Positions 10,001 through 16,469 of a stretch of 64,000 nucleotides of DNA are shown piece after piece (position 1 is the stretch's first letter; each line of letters opens with the position of its first letter). Position numbers and translations under genes: made by a program. The stretch comes from Glycomyces albidus (GTDB lineage Bacteria; Actinomycetota; Actinomycetes; Mycobacteriales; Micromonosporaceae): contig NZ_WIAO01000023.1 in the NCBI RefSeq assembly GCF_009451885.1, positions 1 through 64,000 of the forward strand, read 5' to 3'. The notes beneath the pieces were generated by a model. It was not told where the DNA came from, made no database searches, and was given only the letters and a program-made list of their open reading frames with translations.

Positions 10001-10716
10001 CGCGCTTCTGGACGAGCCCGGTCCCGACCAAGGCCATCGCCACGAGCCACGCGGTGAACGACCGGGGCATGTTCGAGCTGCGCTTCGAGGACGACCGGTT
10101 CCTGCCCTTCGAGGGCGCCGGCGCCGTCAGCGAGTGGACGCTCTCGCTCCCCAAGGCCCACAACCAATTCGACCTCGCCTCGATCACCGACGTGGTGCTC
10201 CACCTGGACTACACGTCCCGAGCGGGCGGGCCGGGCCTGGCCGCGGCCGCGAAGGCGAACCTGGACGCGGTCCTGCCGACCTCGGGTGCGGCCCTGTTCG
10301 CCCTGGAGGAGCAGTTCGGCACCGCCTGGCACCGGATGCTCCACCCCGACGAGGGCGACGACCAGGAACTGGTCTTCACGCTCGCCCCCGAGCACCTGCC
10401 GTTCTGGGCGCGGGTGCGGGCGGCGAGCCGGCCGGTGAAGGTCACCGCCGCCGACCTCGTGCTCGACACCGTCCACACCGACGCGTTCACGGTCCGCTGG
10501 CAGCTCCCGGGCCAGCCTTCGGCCGCGGAGTCCCCGGGCGCCAACGACCCGGGCTTCGGCGGGGCTCCGCACGCCGCGGTGGCCCCGGTGCCGGCCCCGC
10601 CCATGCTGGGGCAGTGGCGGATGGGCCTCAAGCGGGCCGCAGCGGCCGACTACCGCTCGCTGCTGCCCGAGGATGTGCGACGCGCCTACCTGCTCGTGCG
10701 GTTCGACATCGGCTGA
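1099..10716 (+). CDS. Tc-toxin A-subunit-like giant protein with N-terminal peptidoglycan-binding repeats
   Basis: This 3,205-residue protein has a GAAGGG ribosome site before its ATG. Four peptidoglycan-binding-type helical repeats lie at about residues 52-115, 128-185, 199-260 and 288-357, followed by a transthyretin-like (carboxypeptidase regulatory) fold at 370-450. A VRP1-type region follows with the Cys cluster C941, C943, C946 before SVYGPAAYLADLL. A Tc neuraminidase-like region (WEWMSGYRLWEANRK near 1,785) lies at about 1,790-2,010. Long helices flank a hydrophobic Gly/Ser-rich hairpin at 2,590-2,830, matching the TcA translocation channel. The C-terminus from about 2,870 (IPCVVGPYTSVN) resembles the TcB-binding domain. 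In known Tc toxins TcA forms a pentameric pore that injects a TcC effector. No TcB or TcC gene is visible here. Peptidoglycan repeats are not part of classical TcA. Family call is strong; biological target unknown. Confidence 0.88.
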   Translation: MNQPKRSFSPEAIRKLALPVETAAAPPPPPGGPADTDRTMAIQLPREPGEPTGKAVAALQASLAELRYPVDPAEAGASRLGPSTREAVRRLQAAAGLMQTGVVTPETAGQIKRELEHRYFTGAPHRAAKIQGMLTALGHRIDPDELASRKVGPTTAAALQQFRQHTKSRGVSWWVDEGLVQRLRAEELQARLGSRTQFGKAQRTLMRAVKIAKLDVQIGQHELTARQPGPGTQAALRAFQAKYRLPATGRFDLATMDKLESVAASEPLPVKRLKPGPVLDLAPLKRQAKLNMRGGHVAAAQQALAHFGYTVPLTEHGEARYGKATRKAVLAFQSDNGLPATGQLDGPTLKALNQTITAALPKPPVPHHRLRGSVRDELWRPVEGAQVRLSFRSIEGEGALIATRATGKTGFYDIPYDPPRDPQTGAVAKPLHLIVTFTGPDQSPLGSRILFNPTPIQWTNQTIGDRPYRGPSLYERQRPALDAVLGGLAVTDLVEDGDRNDITIAAMEAGLTQYEVMLLVLSVRIAEHVGDPALGASLYFGFIAQGLPGSLPEELLAATDEWTRIEELTAELAAGILLLGPERQAAAFASAADENLVPIGVVRDEEAVLTALARRSVGAVLDAPPVGGDASLKHLLDASRLEAPHYEKVAELLLEHGETSEGFWAGLAGAAADLGGDEVVADVAAAIETAAIAGGHAPAVAFLKQQLDDPGRPELTTTRHLATLSTAEWDDVVAAAGFPDTAPGDSPAEQAAAYARRLEATAAAHYPTTALAAELGRTDGHGLVLADQALAFLDDHPDLELKRTGLDAYLQTRELELDPDLHSELRVQQRAVRLAPDHKGAAALLQERLHSAAQIAALDRAELTARIGGRDGVGPETIAQIHANAQMSYAHVLSQLATFRSDLAPVQFQVFADQAVTLADATGVLGDVPDLALLFGGLDYCECSHCESVYGPAAYLADLLRFLSTRPARPGAPQTVLQVLQARRPDIDDLLLNCPNTNTPLPYLDLVNELLERAVPAGAPAAQPQTTRTAAELRAVPEHLHAPAYETVKAARFPLRGAFNAWQEEARVILAHLGVPRHELMRLLGPDTPAAHTSAAGEYFGLSTLDVTLVAAPAPAPADQDQIWGLDTTDPEAGVLPFLQHAGIDYTELLALLDTEWIHAGGTIGLQRPGGTCRLDEQTLTGLAPARYDRVHRFIRLWRHTDWTPAQLDRLLRAPGLANGVLDAQALRRLAAFAELAARLRLTTEQALVLYAPLSTEPGPDGARSPYAELFANPNLLDPVDPAFALPLPGTEPVAAHLPALAAAWQVGEADLGLLLARTGPNLTVDDLTTPLRYATLANALHLPVAELLALVDLAADVPDPFSEPAATARLVDRHAEIRATGLTVGEVDWLLNDRPESPLGQRTEAIAEQLDAVRESLRTTPADEAGGQIAATVAATFSLPDEQAVTLLDLLRPDEALWEVFADPDFMAADEQGAYLHAITETQFAALFEAWRLLHKAAHLVRRMRIDAHDLPWLMERAGAFGWLHPGALPVALAHPGVPLGPWRDLAAWLSLRHRYPEPEATGWPEVFDAAAAGDPVADVRASVAALTGWDPVDLAALDGGDTAFYADVDRLARTRVAAEALRRLGVPAADALQWVDRDADAGGAQRLATEHLRQTMKSKYDTAAWLALMPDLQDPLREARRDALTAYLVERSLRTTPAHITVDGRQWQNPAHWKDAADLQRWFLLDTEMTAVQQTSRIKQAIGAVQLFAQRCLLNLEQPLVRITADQTADTTALDSWSQWEWMSGYRLWEANRKVFLYPENWIEAELRDDKTPFFKELEDQLAQGELTDANAERAYRDYLRKLTEVAHMQTLGIYHEQTAAANRVHVVARSAAQPSHFYYRTLDLAYAEWTGWERIDVDIASDQVQPVVYRGRLHLFWLQFEEKTQQPKRQPPAQASDSPKTTSDPARTLEIELCWTERTPDGWTARRTGGDRLVHPWPRPRSSYTLKPRARNDQLWLDVYLSTSPEFNDARFYDEFSDSHERMTKRGHSVLYWPWHSSSFVFTGEVIDLKMKPLVGNYTRRSDGTLVLATSHWHVQTNFGEQGRGIKALFADERGPKLRKPNTMRFANGRLVATDAAVEVMVGWDDVRPLVSNARVPAELVMTPGARQYNEDSSSPVIYQDRQRAYWLRRTQVTDVVPFQYIGSDGRRRLIHVPQTVFGHRWYPFWHPYASDFLAALDTKGVEGLVNRRQQSVAPSSATAFAYGPQPGNAVDATAEGGVDFTRGGAYAAYNWEIFFHAPMLIAAKLTAEHRFEEAMRWYHRIFDPTSTDGPEAPQRYWVTRPFFEHAGEDYRRQRIESILGDIGDHLDELRAWKNHPFSPHTVARHRPVAYQKAIVMKYLDNLIGWADQEFRRDTLESINQAVLLYTLAAELLGRRPEKVPPPERADKSYAQLTADAALDPFGNQDVAAVLEGFAPPLDLAIPGEDGAEPLPHLQVKYFGIPVNDKLLGYWDTVADRLFKVRHGLNIEGVFRRLPLFEPPLDPAMLVKAAAAGADLSSVLGLFSATDTRYRFPVLAARAVELCTELRALGEKLLRVLETRDAEELALLRASQEVALNQAIQAVRELQEDEAVASREAMEAGRDALNTRIAYHGSVPRMNGWEIAGVVMETLGLAGNAVGAVMSGMAGGANLIPDFSIGIAGFGGSPSVSMSIGGSNISGYLSNTGAMINGFAGMLHTGASMAAAQGRFTREFEDHRFNRDVAADELAQLEAQIASARLREQVAAAEAANHLQVIADSEAVEEFLRTKYTDEQLYDWMLARVSTVYFQAYQIAFDTAMLAQQSYQFELAEPDASFIQFGYWDSLRKGLLAPERLTNDIRRMESSYLEKNQRNLEITKHVSLAQVDPLALLALKLTGQAAIQLPEWLFDLDYPGHFRRRLKSVALSIPCVVGPYTSVNCTLAVTNNGVRLTDALGGGYGDPLAGGDPRFWTSPVPTKAIATSHAVNDRGMFELRFEDDRFLPFEGAGAVSEWTLSLPKAHNQFDLASITDVVLHLDYTSRAGGPGLAAAAKANLDAVLPTSGAALFALEEQFGTAWHRMLHPDEGDDQELVFTLAPEHLPFWARVRAASRPVKVTAADLVLDTVHTDAFTVRWQLPGQPSAAESPGANDPGFGGAPHAAVAPVPAPPMLGQWRMGLKRAAAADYRSLLPEDVRRAYLLVRFDIG

Positions 10717-10740
10717 ACGGCCGAATTCATCGCTGACCGG

Positions 10741-10773
10741 GCCCGGACGCCTTGACTCGCAGGGCGTCCGGGC
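10741..10773 (+). terminator. Terminator hairpin after the Tc-toxin A-like gene
   Basis: A perfect 11-bp inverted repeat (GCCCGGACGCC and its complement) encloses an 11-nt loop, 24 bp after the stop codon. There is no U-run, as is common in high-GC actinobacteria. The loop contains TTGACT, which with TACACT at 10776-10781 (18-bp spacing) could also form a promoter reading rightwards. Confidence 0.7.
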
Positions 10774-10790
10774 AGTACACTGTAGAGGTC

Positions 10791-10905
10791 TCGGTGATAC
10801 TTAAAGTTAGTGTATGTTGGGGACAAATAGTCTGTAGCAAGAAAAAGCGGTAGCAAAAAAAGGTCATCGTTTCATTTTCAAGGCTTTCGTCGTTTCTGTT
10901 CGTTG
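10791..10905. other. AT-rich island in the gene-free stretch after the toxin gene
   Basis: The 343-bp gap between the toxin gene and the next gene (10717-11059) holds a block that is markedly richer in A and T than anything nearby. It includes two near-direct repeats (GTAGCAAGAAAAA at 10834 and GTAGCAAAAAAA at 10850) and several T-runs. I see no convincing reading frame in it. It could be a leader or small RNA fed by the possible promoter at 10752-10781, or a remnant of foreign DNA. Function is not shown. Confidence 0.4.
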
Positions 10906-11018
10906 CGTCGGGGGCCTTTTTCCCTGCCCAAGGCAACGGCGGCTCCCAACCCGCGGCCGGCCCGATGGCGTTCGAGGACGCCGCAGCGCGCAGATTCCCG
11001 GAGGACTCGAGACGGTCG

Positions 11019-11044
11019 GCGCGGCCTGCCGGGGCAGGCCGCGC
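11019..11044 (-). terminator. Terminator hairpin of the minus-strand membrane protein gene
   Basis: A 10-bp perfect stem (GCGCGGCCTG / CAGGCCGCGC) with a 6-nt loop lies 15 bp beyond the stop codon of the leftward membrane protein gene. Confidence 0.55.
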
Positions 11045-11059
11045 TCGCTTGCTCGGGCC

Positions 11060-13312
11060 TTACCGCATCGCCTTGAGGGTGCGGCTGAGCTTGGCGAGGT
11101 CCCTGCGGCGTTGCTCCAGGGTCGCGCCCGCTGCGATGAGGATCGCGCCGCCCGCCGAGAGCGGGATCCACTTCGGGACCAGGCTCCAGACGAGGGCGAT
11201 CTCGTTGACCGCCAGGGCGGTGAGCACGATCGAGGCGAGGACGAGCGGTGACTGCCAGCGGCGGTTCGCGCCGACGAGGAGGACCAGGACCGCGACCGCG
11301 CCGACGGCGAGGCGGCGCCACGGGTGGCCGTCGGGGCCGAGGGCGATCACCAGGGAGGGCCCGAGTCCGACGGCGAGGGCCGGTCCGAGCGCGAGCCACG
11401 AACCGGTCGCGGCGTCGCGGTGCAGGAGCCACAGGCCCAGGCCCGCCAGGACCGCCGCGGGCGGCACCGTGTACCACTCGACCGCGGTCGCGCCGCTGTA
11501 GGCCGCGAACAGGAGCACCGCTGCGACCAGGGACCCGCAGGAGCCGAGCGCATTGCCGAGACCGGCGCCGCGGTTCGCGAGCGCGGCCGCCGCGAGCCCG
11601 CAGGCGTAAGCCGTGAAGCCCAAGGGGGCGTACACGGTCAGGCCGTCGACGATGGCGGTCCCGGTGAGCCACACCAGGGTCGCCGCGATCGTGATGTGCG
11701 CCAGCGCCTTCGCCCACCGGCGGTCGGCGCCGCCCCGGCCGATGTGGGCCGCCGCGAGCAGGGCCGAGGCGGCGCCGGCGGCGAGGACGAGGGCCGGTCC
11801 GGCGTTGACGTCGTTCGTCTCGACCCGGTAGAACGCCGCGAGCGCGGTCGCGGTCAGCCACGGGTACACCGCGGTCCACGCCGTCGCCCGGCGGACCGCA
11901 CCCGGCGAGGTGAACGCGACGACCATCGCCGCGGCCGTCACGAGTGCGAACGACGCCGCCGGCGCCCCGGGGGCCTCGATGAGCGCCCCGGCGCCGAGGA
12001 CCGCGACCGCGCCGACGAAGGCCAGGTAGTCGCGGCGCCGGCCGGCGCGCAGGAGGGGGACGGCGATCGCGCTCGCGGCGGCGATCACCGGGATCTCCCA
12101 GCGCAGCAGCGCATTCGGTTCGGCGCCGAACGCGACCGGGACCGCGGCGACGGCCGCGGTCGTGCACCACGCGAGCACCGCGATGCCGATCGTGCAAGCG
12201 CCGGCGCGGAGGCCGTCCGCGAGGGCGGCCGGGAAGATCGGGGCGCAGGCGAGCGCCAGGCCCGCGGCGGCGGCGAACGCGGTCAGTTCGAACGCGCCGG
12301 TCGTCACCGCGCCGAGTACGGCGAGCGAGGCGATGACGGCCGCGGCGCTCGCGCCGAGCGGCAGCCGTTCGTGGCCGTTCGGGTCGGTCCACGAGCTGAA
12401 CAGGATGATCGCGACCGTCGCGAGTCCGAAGGCGGGGACCGCGAGCAGCGGCTCCTCGGACCGGAACGCGAGGACCCATGCGGCGGTGGTGAGCGCGGCC
12501 GCGGCGGCGGCCAGGACGGTGGTGGCGGACACGGCGGCGCCCGAGAAGCGGGCGTGGGCGGTCGCGAGCATGCAGCCCGCGGCCAGGAGGCACGCGGTGG
12601 CGGCGGTGGCCGGCAGCAGTTCGGCGTCGAGGCCGAAGGCGGCCCGGAGTCCGGCGAGGAAGACCGCGGTGATGCCGCCGGCCAGGAGCACTCGCGCCGA
12701 CCACTGGTCGGAGCCGGCGTGGCGGGTGGGCGCGGCCTTCACGGTCCAGGCGGCCCCGGCGAGCAGGACTCCGATGGCGACCATGTGGAGTGCGGCTTCG
12801 AGCGCGTCACCGAAGGCCGCGAACGCGGCCCCGGTCGCGGCGAGCGGGAGCATCGCCCAGGCGGGGGCGCTGACGCGGGCGGCGACCCGGTAGAGCGCCG
12901 CGGCGGCGAGCACGGCCCCGGTCCAGCGGGCCACGGGCAGTGCGGTGAGACCGGTGCCGCCGGGCAGGTACAGGTAGTAGCCGGCGAGGGCCGAACACCA
13001 CAGGGCGAGCGTCGCGGTGGCGGCGAGCGTCTCGGCGGTCGCCCACAGCCGGAACCGGGTGAGCGCGAACGGGACCGCCATGAGCAGCCCGGTGGCGCCG
13101 GCCAGGATGGTGAGCCGGCCGCCGTCGCCGAGCTGGCGCCAGGCGACGGCGGTGAAGACGATGATGCCCGAGGTCAGGAGCAGTCCGCCGAGGGACAGCA
13201 GGACGATCTGGACGGACCTGGCGGTCACCTCGGCTCGGCGGCCGGGTTCGGGCGGAGCGGATTGCGGCGGAACGCGTTCCGATGTGGACTGGGCGGCAGG
13301 CGGCTGATGCAT
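11060..13312 (-). CDS. Large polytopic membrane protein of unknown function
   Basis: This 750-residue protein starts with a short soluble Pro/Gln/Glu-rich tail (about 30 residues). After that it is almost entirely hydrophobic, with perhaps 18-22 membrane segments of Ala/Leu/Val/Gly and short Arg-rich loops. It ends in a basic tail (EQRRRDLAKLSRTLKAMR). It resembles large integral membrane proteins of unknown function that are common in actinomycetes. I see no catalytic motif, ATPase or transporter signature. The ATG at 13312 has no clear ribosome site; an internal GTG (VTARSVQ) would remove most of the soluble tail. It stands alone between the toxin terminator and the rightward sugar operon, and nothing in the context suggests a role. 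Confidence 0.85.
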   Translation of the reverse strand: MHQPPAAQSTSERVPPQSAPPEPGRRAEVTARSVQIVLLSLGGLLLTSGIIVFTAVAWRQLGDGGRLTILAGATGLLMAVPFALTRFRLWATAETLAATATLALWCSALAGYYLYLPGGTGLTALPVARWTGAVLAAAALYRVAARVSAPAWAMLPLAATGAAFAAFGDALEAALHMVAIGVLLAGAAWTVKAAPTRHAGSDQWSARVLLAGGITAVFLAGLRAAFGLDAELLPATAATACLLAAGCMLATAHARFSGAAVSATTVLAAAAAALTTAAWVLAFRSEEPLLAVPAFGLATVAIILFSSWTDPNGHERLPLGASAAAVIASLAVLGAVTTGAFELTAFAAAAGLALACAPIFPAALADGLRAGACTIGIAVLAWCTTAAVAAVPVAFGAEPNALLRWEIPVIAAASAIAVPLLRAGRRRDYLAFVGAVAVLGAGALIEAPGAPAASFALVTAAAMVVAFTSPGAVRRATAWTAVYPWLTATALAAFYRVETNDVNAGPALVLAAGAASALLAAAHIGRGGADRRWAKALAHITIAATLVWLTGTAIVDGLTVYAPLGFTAYACGLAAAALANRGAGLGNALGSCGSLVAAVLLFAAYSGATAVEWYTVPPAAVLAGLGLWLLHRDAATGSWLALGPALAVGLGPSLVIALGPDGHPWRRLAVGAVAVLVLLVGANRRWQSPLVLASIVLTALAVNEIALVWSLVPKWIPLSAGGAILIAAGATLEQRRRDLAKLSRTLKAMR

Positions 13313-13621
13313 ACGCTCAGTGTCGAAGCCGTGTCAAATCGCGAAACCGACGAATCGGGCGCGTCCTGTGGGGTTTCCACAACGTCCTGTTTCGCCGCGC
13401 CCGGCCGCGCGGCCGTTTTTCTCGGGTTCCTCCAAACGGTTCGGCGCCGACGCCGCCTGCCGACCGGTGCGTCCGGCCGGGAGGTGCAGTGCCTGTGAAC
13501 GTGCACGCGGAACTCGGTCTTTTGCACCGTTCGCGAAGATTCTGAGGGCGGCTCGTGATGGAACCGCAATCATTTTAACGATTTGGATTCTGGCAAAAGG
13601 GTCATAGAAGTCAGACGGACC
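13313..13621. other. Divergent intergenic region without a recognised gene
   Basis: This stretch separates the leftward membrane protein gene from the rightward sugar-uptake operon. Its right end becomes AT-richer (CATTTTAACGATTTGG near 13571). Small open frames exist on both strands, but they overlap one another, lack ribosome sites and show no family resemblance. I see nothing further that can be supported. Confidence 0.5.
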
Positions 13622-13666
13622 TTGCTTTCAGTGATGCATGTCGCTACTTTGATGCAAACGTTCACA
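13622..13666 (+). promoter_or_regulatory. Promoter and LacI-type operator of the GanSPQ-like operon
   Basis: A -35-like TTGCTT (13622-13627) and a -10-like TACTTT (13645-13650) are separated by 17 bp. Two bases later comes TGCAAACGTTCACA (13653-13666), an imperfect palindrome centred on CG whose right half ACGTTCACA is LacI-family-like. The operator would cover the transcription start. The same AACGTTCACA string recurs at 20209-20218. The LacI gene at the end of this operon is the natural candidate regulator; that link is inferred. Confidence 0.55.
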
Positions 13667-13717
13667 GACCGTCGGGGTCGACCCGGCGGCACCCCTCAAC
13701 TGAGACGAGGACAAGTG

Positions 13718-15028
13718 ATGCGACGCAGAGGAGCCATCGCCGCCGCCGCGGCGGCCGTGCTGGGAATGGCCGGGTGCGGCGGCCCCGCCGAGGAGGAGCA
13801 GGCCTCCGAACTGGAGTGGGACGACGAGGCCGGGCAGTACGTCATCGAGGAGGCGGTCGCCTCCGGTGAGGTGCCGCTGAAGGTCTGGTTCGAGGAGGAC
13901 TACCTCGCCGAGGCCGTGATCGCCGCCTTCAAGGAGGAGTTCAAGGACGAGTACCCGGACATCCGGATCGAGTACGAGCTCGTCGCCAAGAACGACGCGG
14001 TGGAGAAGATGTCGCTGGCCGGCGAGGCCGGGAACGGCGCGGACGTCTACATGAGCTTCTACGACCAGGTCGCCAGGGCGATCGACGACGGCACCGCCGC
14101 CCCGCTGGGGGAGTACACCGGGGTGCTGCAGGACCGGATGAGCGAGGCGTTCACCAGCGTCGTCTCCGTCGAGGACCAGATGTACGCGGTCCCGGTGACG
14201 ACCGAGTCGCTGGCGCTCATCTACAACACCACCCTGCTCCAGGAACTGACCGGTGCTCCCGATCCCGCGACCACTTGGGAGGAGATCCGATCGCTCGCTG
14301 CAGATTATAACGATCCATCGACGAACCGGTGGACGCTGCGCATGTCCACCGCGGAGATCTACCGCGCGTACCCGATCCTCTCCTCCGCGGGCTGGAAGGT
14401 GTACCCGGACGGGAACGTGGACGACCCGGGATTCGACGACGCCGCCCTCACCGGCGCCCTCGACTACTACGCCGGCCTGCGCGAGATCTACGACGTGCCC
14501 AGCGCCGACAGCACCTGGGAGACGATCGAGGAGGCGTTCGCCAAGGGCGAGACCCCGTACGTCATCACCGGCCCCTGGGCGTTCTCGCTCTTCGACACCG
14601 GCGCCGCCGAGAACGGCTTCGAGTACGGGGTCACCACACTGCCGACCGTCGACGGCGGCGCCCCTGCCGGGGCCTTCGCCGGCATGCACGTCGCGGTCGT
14701 CTCCGGGTATTCGGAGCACCCGGCCGCGGCGAGGGTCTTCGCGAACTTCATGGCCTCCGACGCCGGCGCCGCCGCCGTCTACGGCGCCACCGGGCAGATC
14801 CCGGCGGTCAACGGCGACCTGCTCGCGGGGATCGAAGGGATCGAGGACGACCCGCATGTGGCCGGCATCGTGGCCCAGTCGGCGAATGCGGAACTCATTC
14901 CGCAAGTGCCGCAGTATTTCTGGGAGACCGGCAACACGATGGTCATCGACGTCTGGGACGGGCTGTCCGACGCCGCCGCGGCGCAGGAGAAGGCCGTGGC
15001 GACCTACAGCGAACTGCACGGACTCTAG
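13718..15028 (+). CDS. Extracellular sugar-binding lipoprotein of an ABC importer (GanS/MalE-like)
   Basis: This 436-residue protein begins with a basic stretch, a hydrophobic Ala-rich core and a lipobox (MAGC), so it should be a lipoprotein anchored at the outer face of the membrane. The rest matches family-1 solute-binding proteins for maltose- or galacto-oligosaccharides (VWFEEDY, GADVYMSFYDQ, GPWAFSLF). The ATG at 13718 follows GACGAGGACAA; an in-frame GTG three bases earlier is an alternative. It is first in an operon with two permeases and a secreted GH53 galactanase, the order of the Bacillus ganSPQ-ganB system, so beta-1,4-galacto-oligosaccharides are the likely ligand. That substrate is inferred from context. 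Confidence 0.9.
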   Translation: MRRRGAIAAAAAAVLGMAGCGGPAEEEQASELEWDDEAGQYVIEEAVASGEVPLKVWFEEDYLAEAVIAAFKEEFKDEYPDIRIEYELVAKNDAVEKMSLAGEAGNGADVYMSFYDQVARAIDDGTAAPLGEYTGVLQDRMSEAFTSVVSVEDQMYAVPVTTESLALIYNTTLLQELTGAPDPATTWEEIRSLAADYNDPSTNRWTLRMSTAEIYRAYPILSSAGWKVYPDGNVDDPGFDDAALTGALDYYAGLREIYDVPSADSTWETIEEAFAKGETPYVITGPWAFSLFDTGAAENGFEYGVTTLPTVDGGAPAGAFAGMHVAVVSGYSEHPAAARVFANFMASDAGAAAVYGATGQIPAVNGDLLAGIEGIEDDPHVAGIVAQSANAELIPQVPQYFWETGNTMVIDVWDGLSDAAAAQEKAVATYSELHGL

Positions 15029-15040
15029 GAACCGGCCGTC

Positions 15041-16468
15041 GTGACCACCACCGAGACCTCCGATCTCCCGACCTCGGCCCCGGCGCGCTCCCCCCGCGCG
15101 CCGGGCCGAGCGGGCCCCGGTCTCCCCGCGCCGGTGCCGGGCATCGCCTCGGCACTGGTGTGGGGTTCGGGCCAGCTCCTCAACCGCCAGGCCGGCAAGG
15201 CCGCCTTCTTCTTCGCCTTCTACGCCGGCGCCGTCGTCTGGGAGATCGCCTCCGGCAACTACTACGCCGGGATGGACTTCACGCCGCGCTCCAACGGCGG
15301 GTTCTTCGTCAAGGGATTGTGGGGCCTGTTCACCCTCGGCACGCAGCCGCGCGAGATGACCCTGACCGGCCTGACCGAGGGCGACAACTCGATCGTCCTC
15401 ATGGCCAACGGCCTCATCGCCTTCCTGACGCTTGCGCTGCTGGCCGTCGTCTGGGTCTGGAGCGTCCGCGACGCGGCCCGCTACCGCGCGGCCCTGAACG
15501 CCGGCGGGAGGACCGAGGCCTCGCCCGCCTACTTCAAGCGGATCTGGGACGGCGCGTTCGCGTACATCGTGCTCTCGCCGGGCCTGGTCCTGATCGTCTT
15601 CATGTCGGTCCTGCCGGTGCTCTTCGGCATCCTCGTCGCGTTCACCGACTACAACCGCGACAACCTCCCGCCGAAGAACCTCGTCCACTGGGTCGGCTTC
15701 GAGAACTTCGCGACCATCTTCGCCGTCCCCTCCTGGGCGGCGACGTTCGGGGGCATCCTGGTCTGGACCCTGGTGTGGGCGCTGCTGGCCACGGTCACCA
15801 CCTACGCTGCGGGCCTGCTGCAAGCGGTGCTGCTGGCGAGTCGCAGGGTCCGGTTCCCCCGGGTGTGGCGCTCGGTCTTCCTGCTGCCGTGGGCCGTCCC
15901 CGGCATCGTCTCGGCCCTGGTGTTCCGCTCGATGTTCAACGGCCAGTTCGGACCCGTCAGCCAGTGGCTGGTCGATCTCGGCCTCACCGACGAGCGGATC
16001 TACTGGTTCACCGACCCGTCCCACCCCAACCTCGCTCGCGCCGTGGCGCTCCTGGTCAACCTGTGGCTCGGCTTCCCGTTCTTCATGGCCCTGGTCGGCG
16101 GCGTCCTCGCGAACATCCCCGAGAGCTACTACGAGGCCGCCCGGATCGACGGCGCGGGGCCCGTGCAGCAGTTCCGCCACATCACGCTGCCGATCGTCCA
16201 GCGGACGGTCATGCCGCTGCTCGTGCTCTCGTTCGTCCACAACTTCAACAACTTCGGCGTGATCTACTTCCTCACCGAAGGCGGCCCGGACAATGTGGAC
16301 TACCGGTTCGCCGGGAGCACCGACCTGCTCGTCACCTGGCTGTTCAAACTGACGCTGGACAACCGCCTCTACAACATCGGCGCGGTCATGAGCCTCGTCA
16401 TCTTCGTCATCGTCGGCACCATCTCGGTGCTGAACCTCAACCGCACCAAAGCGATCCGGGAGCTCTGA
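15041..16468 (+). CDS. ABC sugar permease (GanP/MalF-like)
   Basis: This 475-residue integral membrane protein starts with GTG 12 bp after the binding-protein gene, with AGGAA as ribosome site. A Pro/Ala/Arg-rich N-terminal tail precedes two or three extra membrane segments (about residues 45-145), as in MalF/GanP-type subunits. A canonical binding-protein-dependent permease domain follows from about 165. The EAA loop (YYEAARIDGAGPVQQFRHITLP) couples to the ATPase. It pairs with the next gene to form the channel. No ATPase gene lies in this operon, so it probably uses a shared MsiK/MsmX-type ATPase encoded elsewhere. Confidence 0.92.
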   Translation: MTTTETSDLPTSAPARSPRAPGRAGPGLPAPVPGIASALVWGSGQLLNRQAGKAAFFFAFYAGAVVWEIASGNYYAGMDFTPRSNGGFFVKGLWGLFTLGTQPREMTLTGLTEGDNSIVLMANGLIAFLTLALLAVVWVWSVRDAARYRAALNAGGRTEASPAYFKRIWDGAFAYIVLSPGLVLIVFMSVLPVLFGILVAFTDYNRDNLPPKNLVHWVGFENFATIFAVPSWAATFGGILVWTLVWALLATVTTYAAGLLQAVLLASRRVRFPRVWRSVFLLPWAVPGIVSALVFRSMFNGQFGPVSQWLVDLGLTDERIYWFTDPSHPNLARAVALLVNLWLGFPFFMALVGGVLANIPESYYEAARIDGAGPVQQFRHITLPIVQRTVMPLLVLSFVHNFNNFGVIYFLTEGGPDNVDYRFAGSTDLLVTWLFKLTLDNRLYNIGAVMSLVIFVIVGTISVLNLNRTKAIREL

Positions 16469-16469
16469 C

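Noticed and set aside
10727..10936. A 69-residue minus-strand frame in the AT-rich island
   Set aside because: No ribosome site, overlaps the terminator hairpin, and the product has no family resemblance or typical composition.
13269..13280. Perfect palindrome GGAACGCGTTCC as a possible operator
   Set aside because: It lies inside the 5' coding part of the membrane protein gene and has no nearby promoter boxes; GC-rich palindromes are frequent by chance here.
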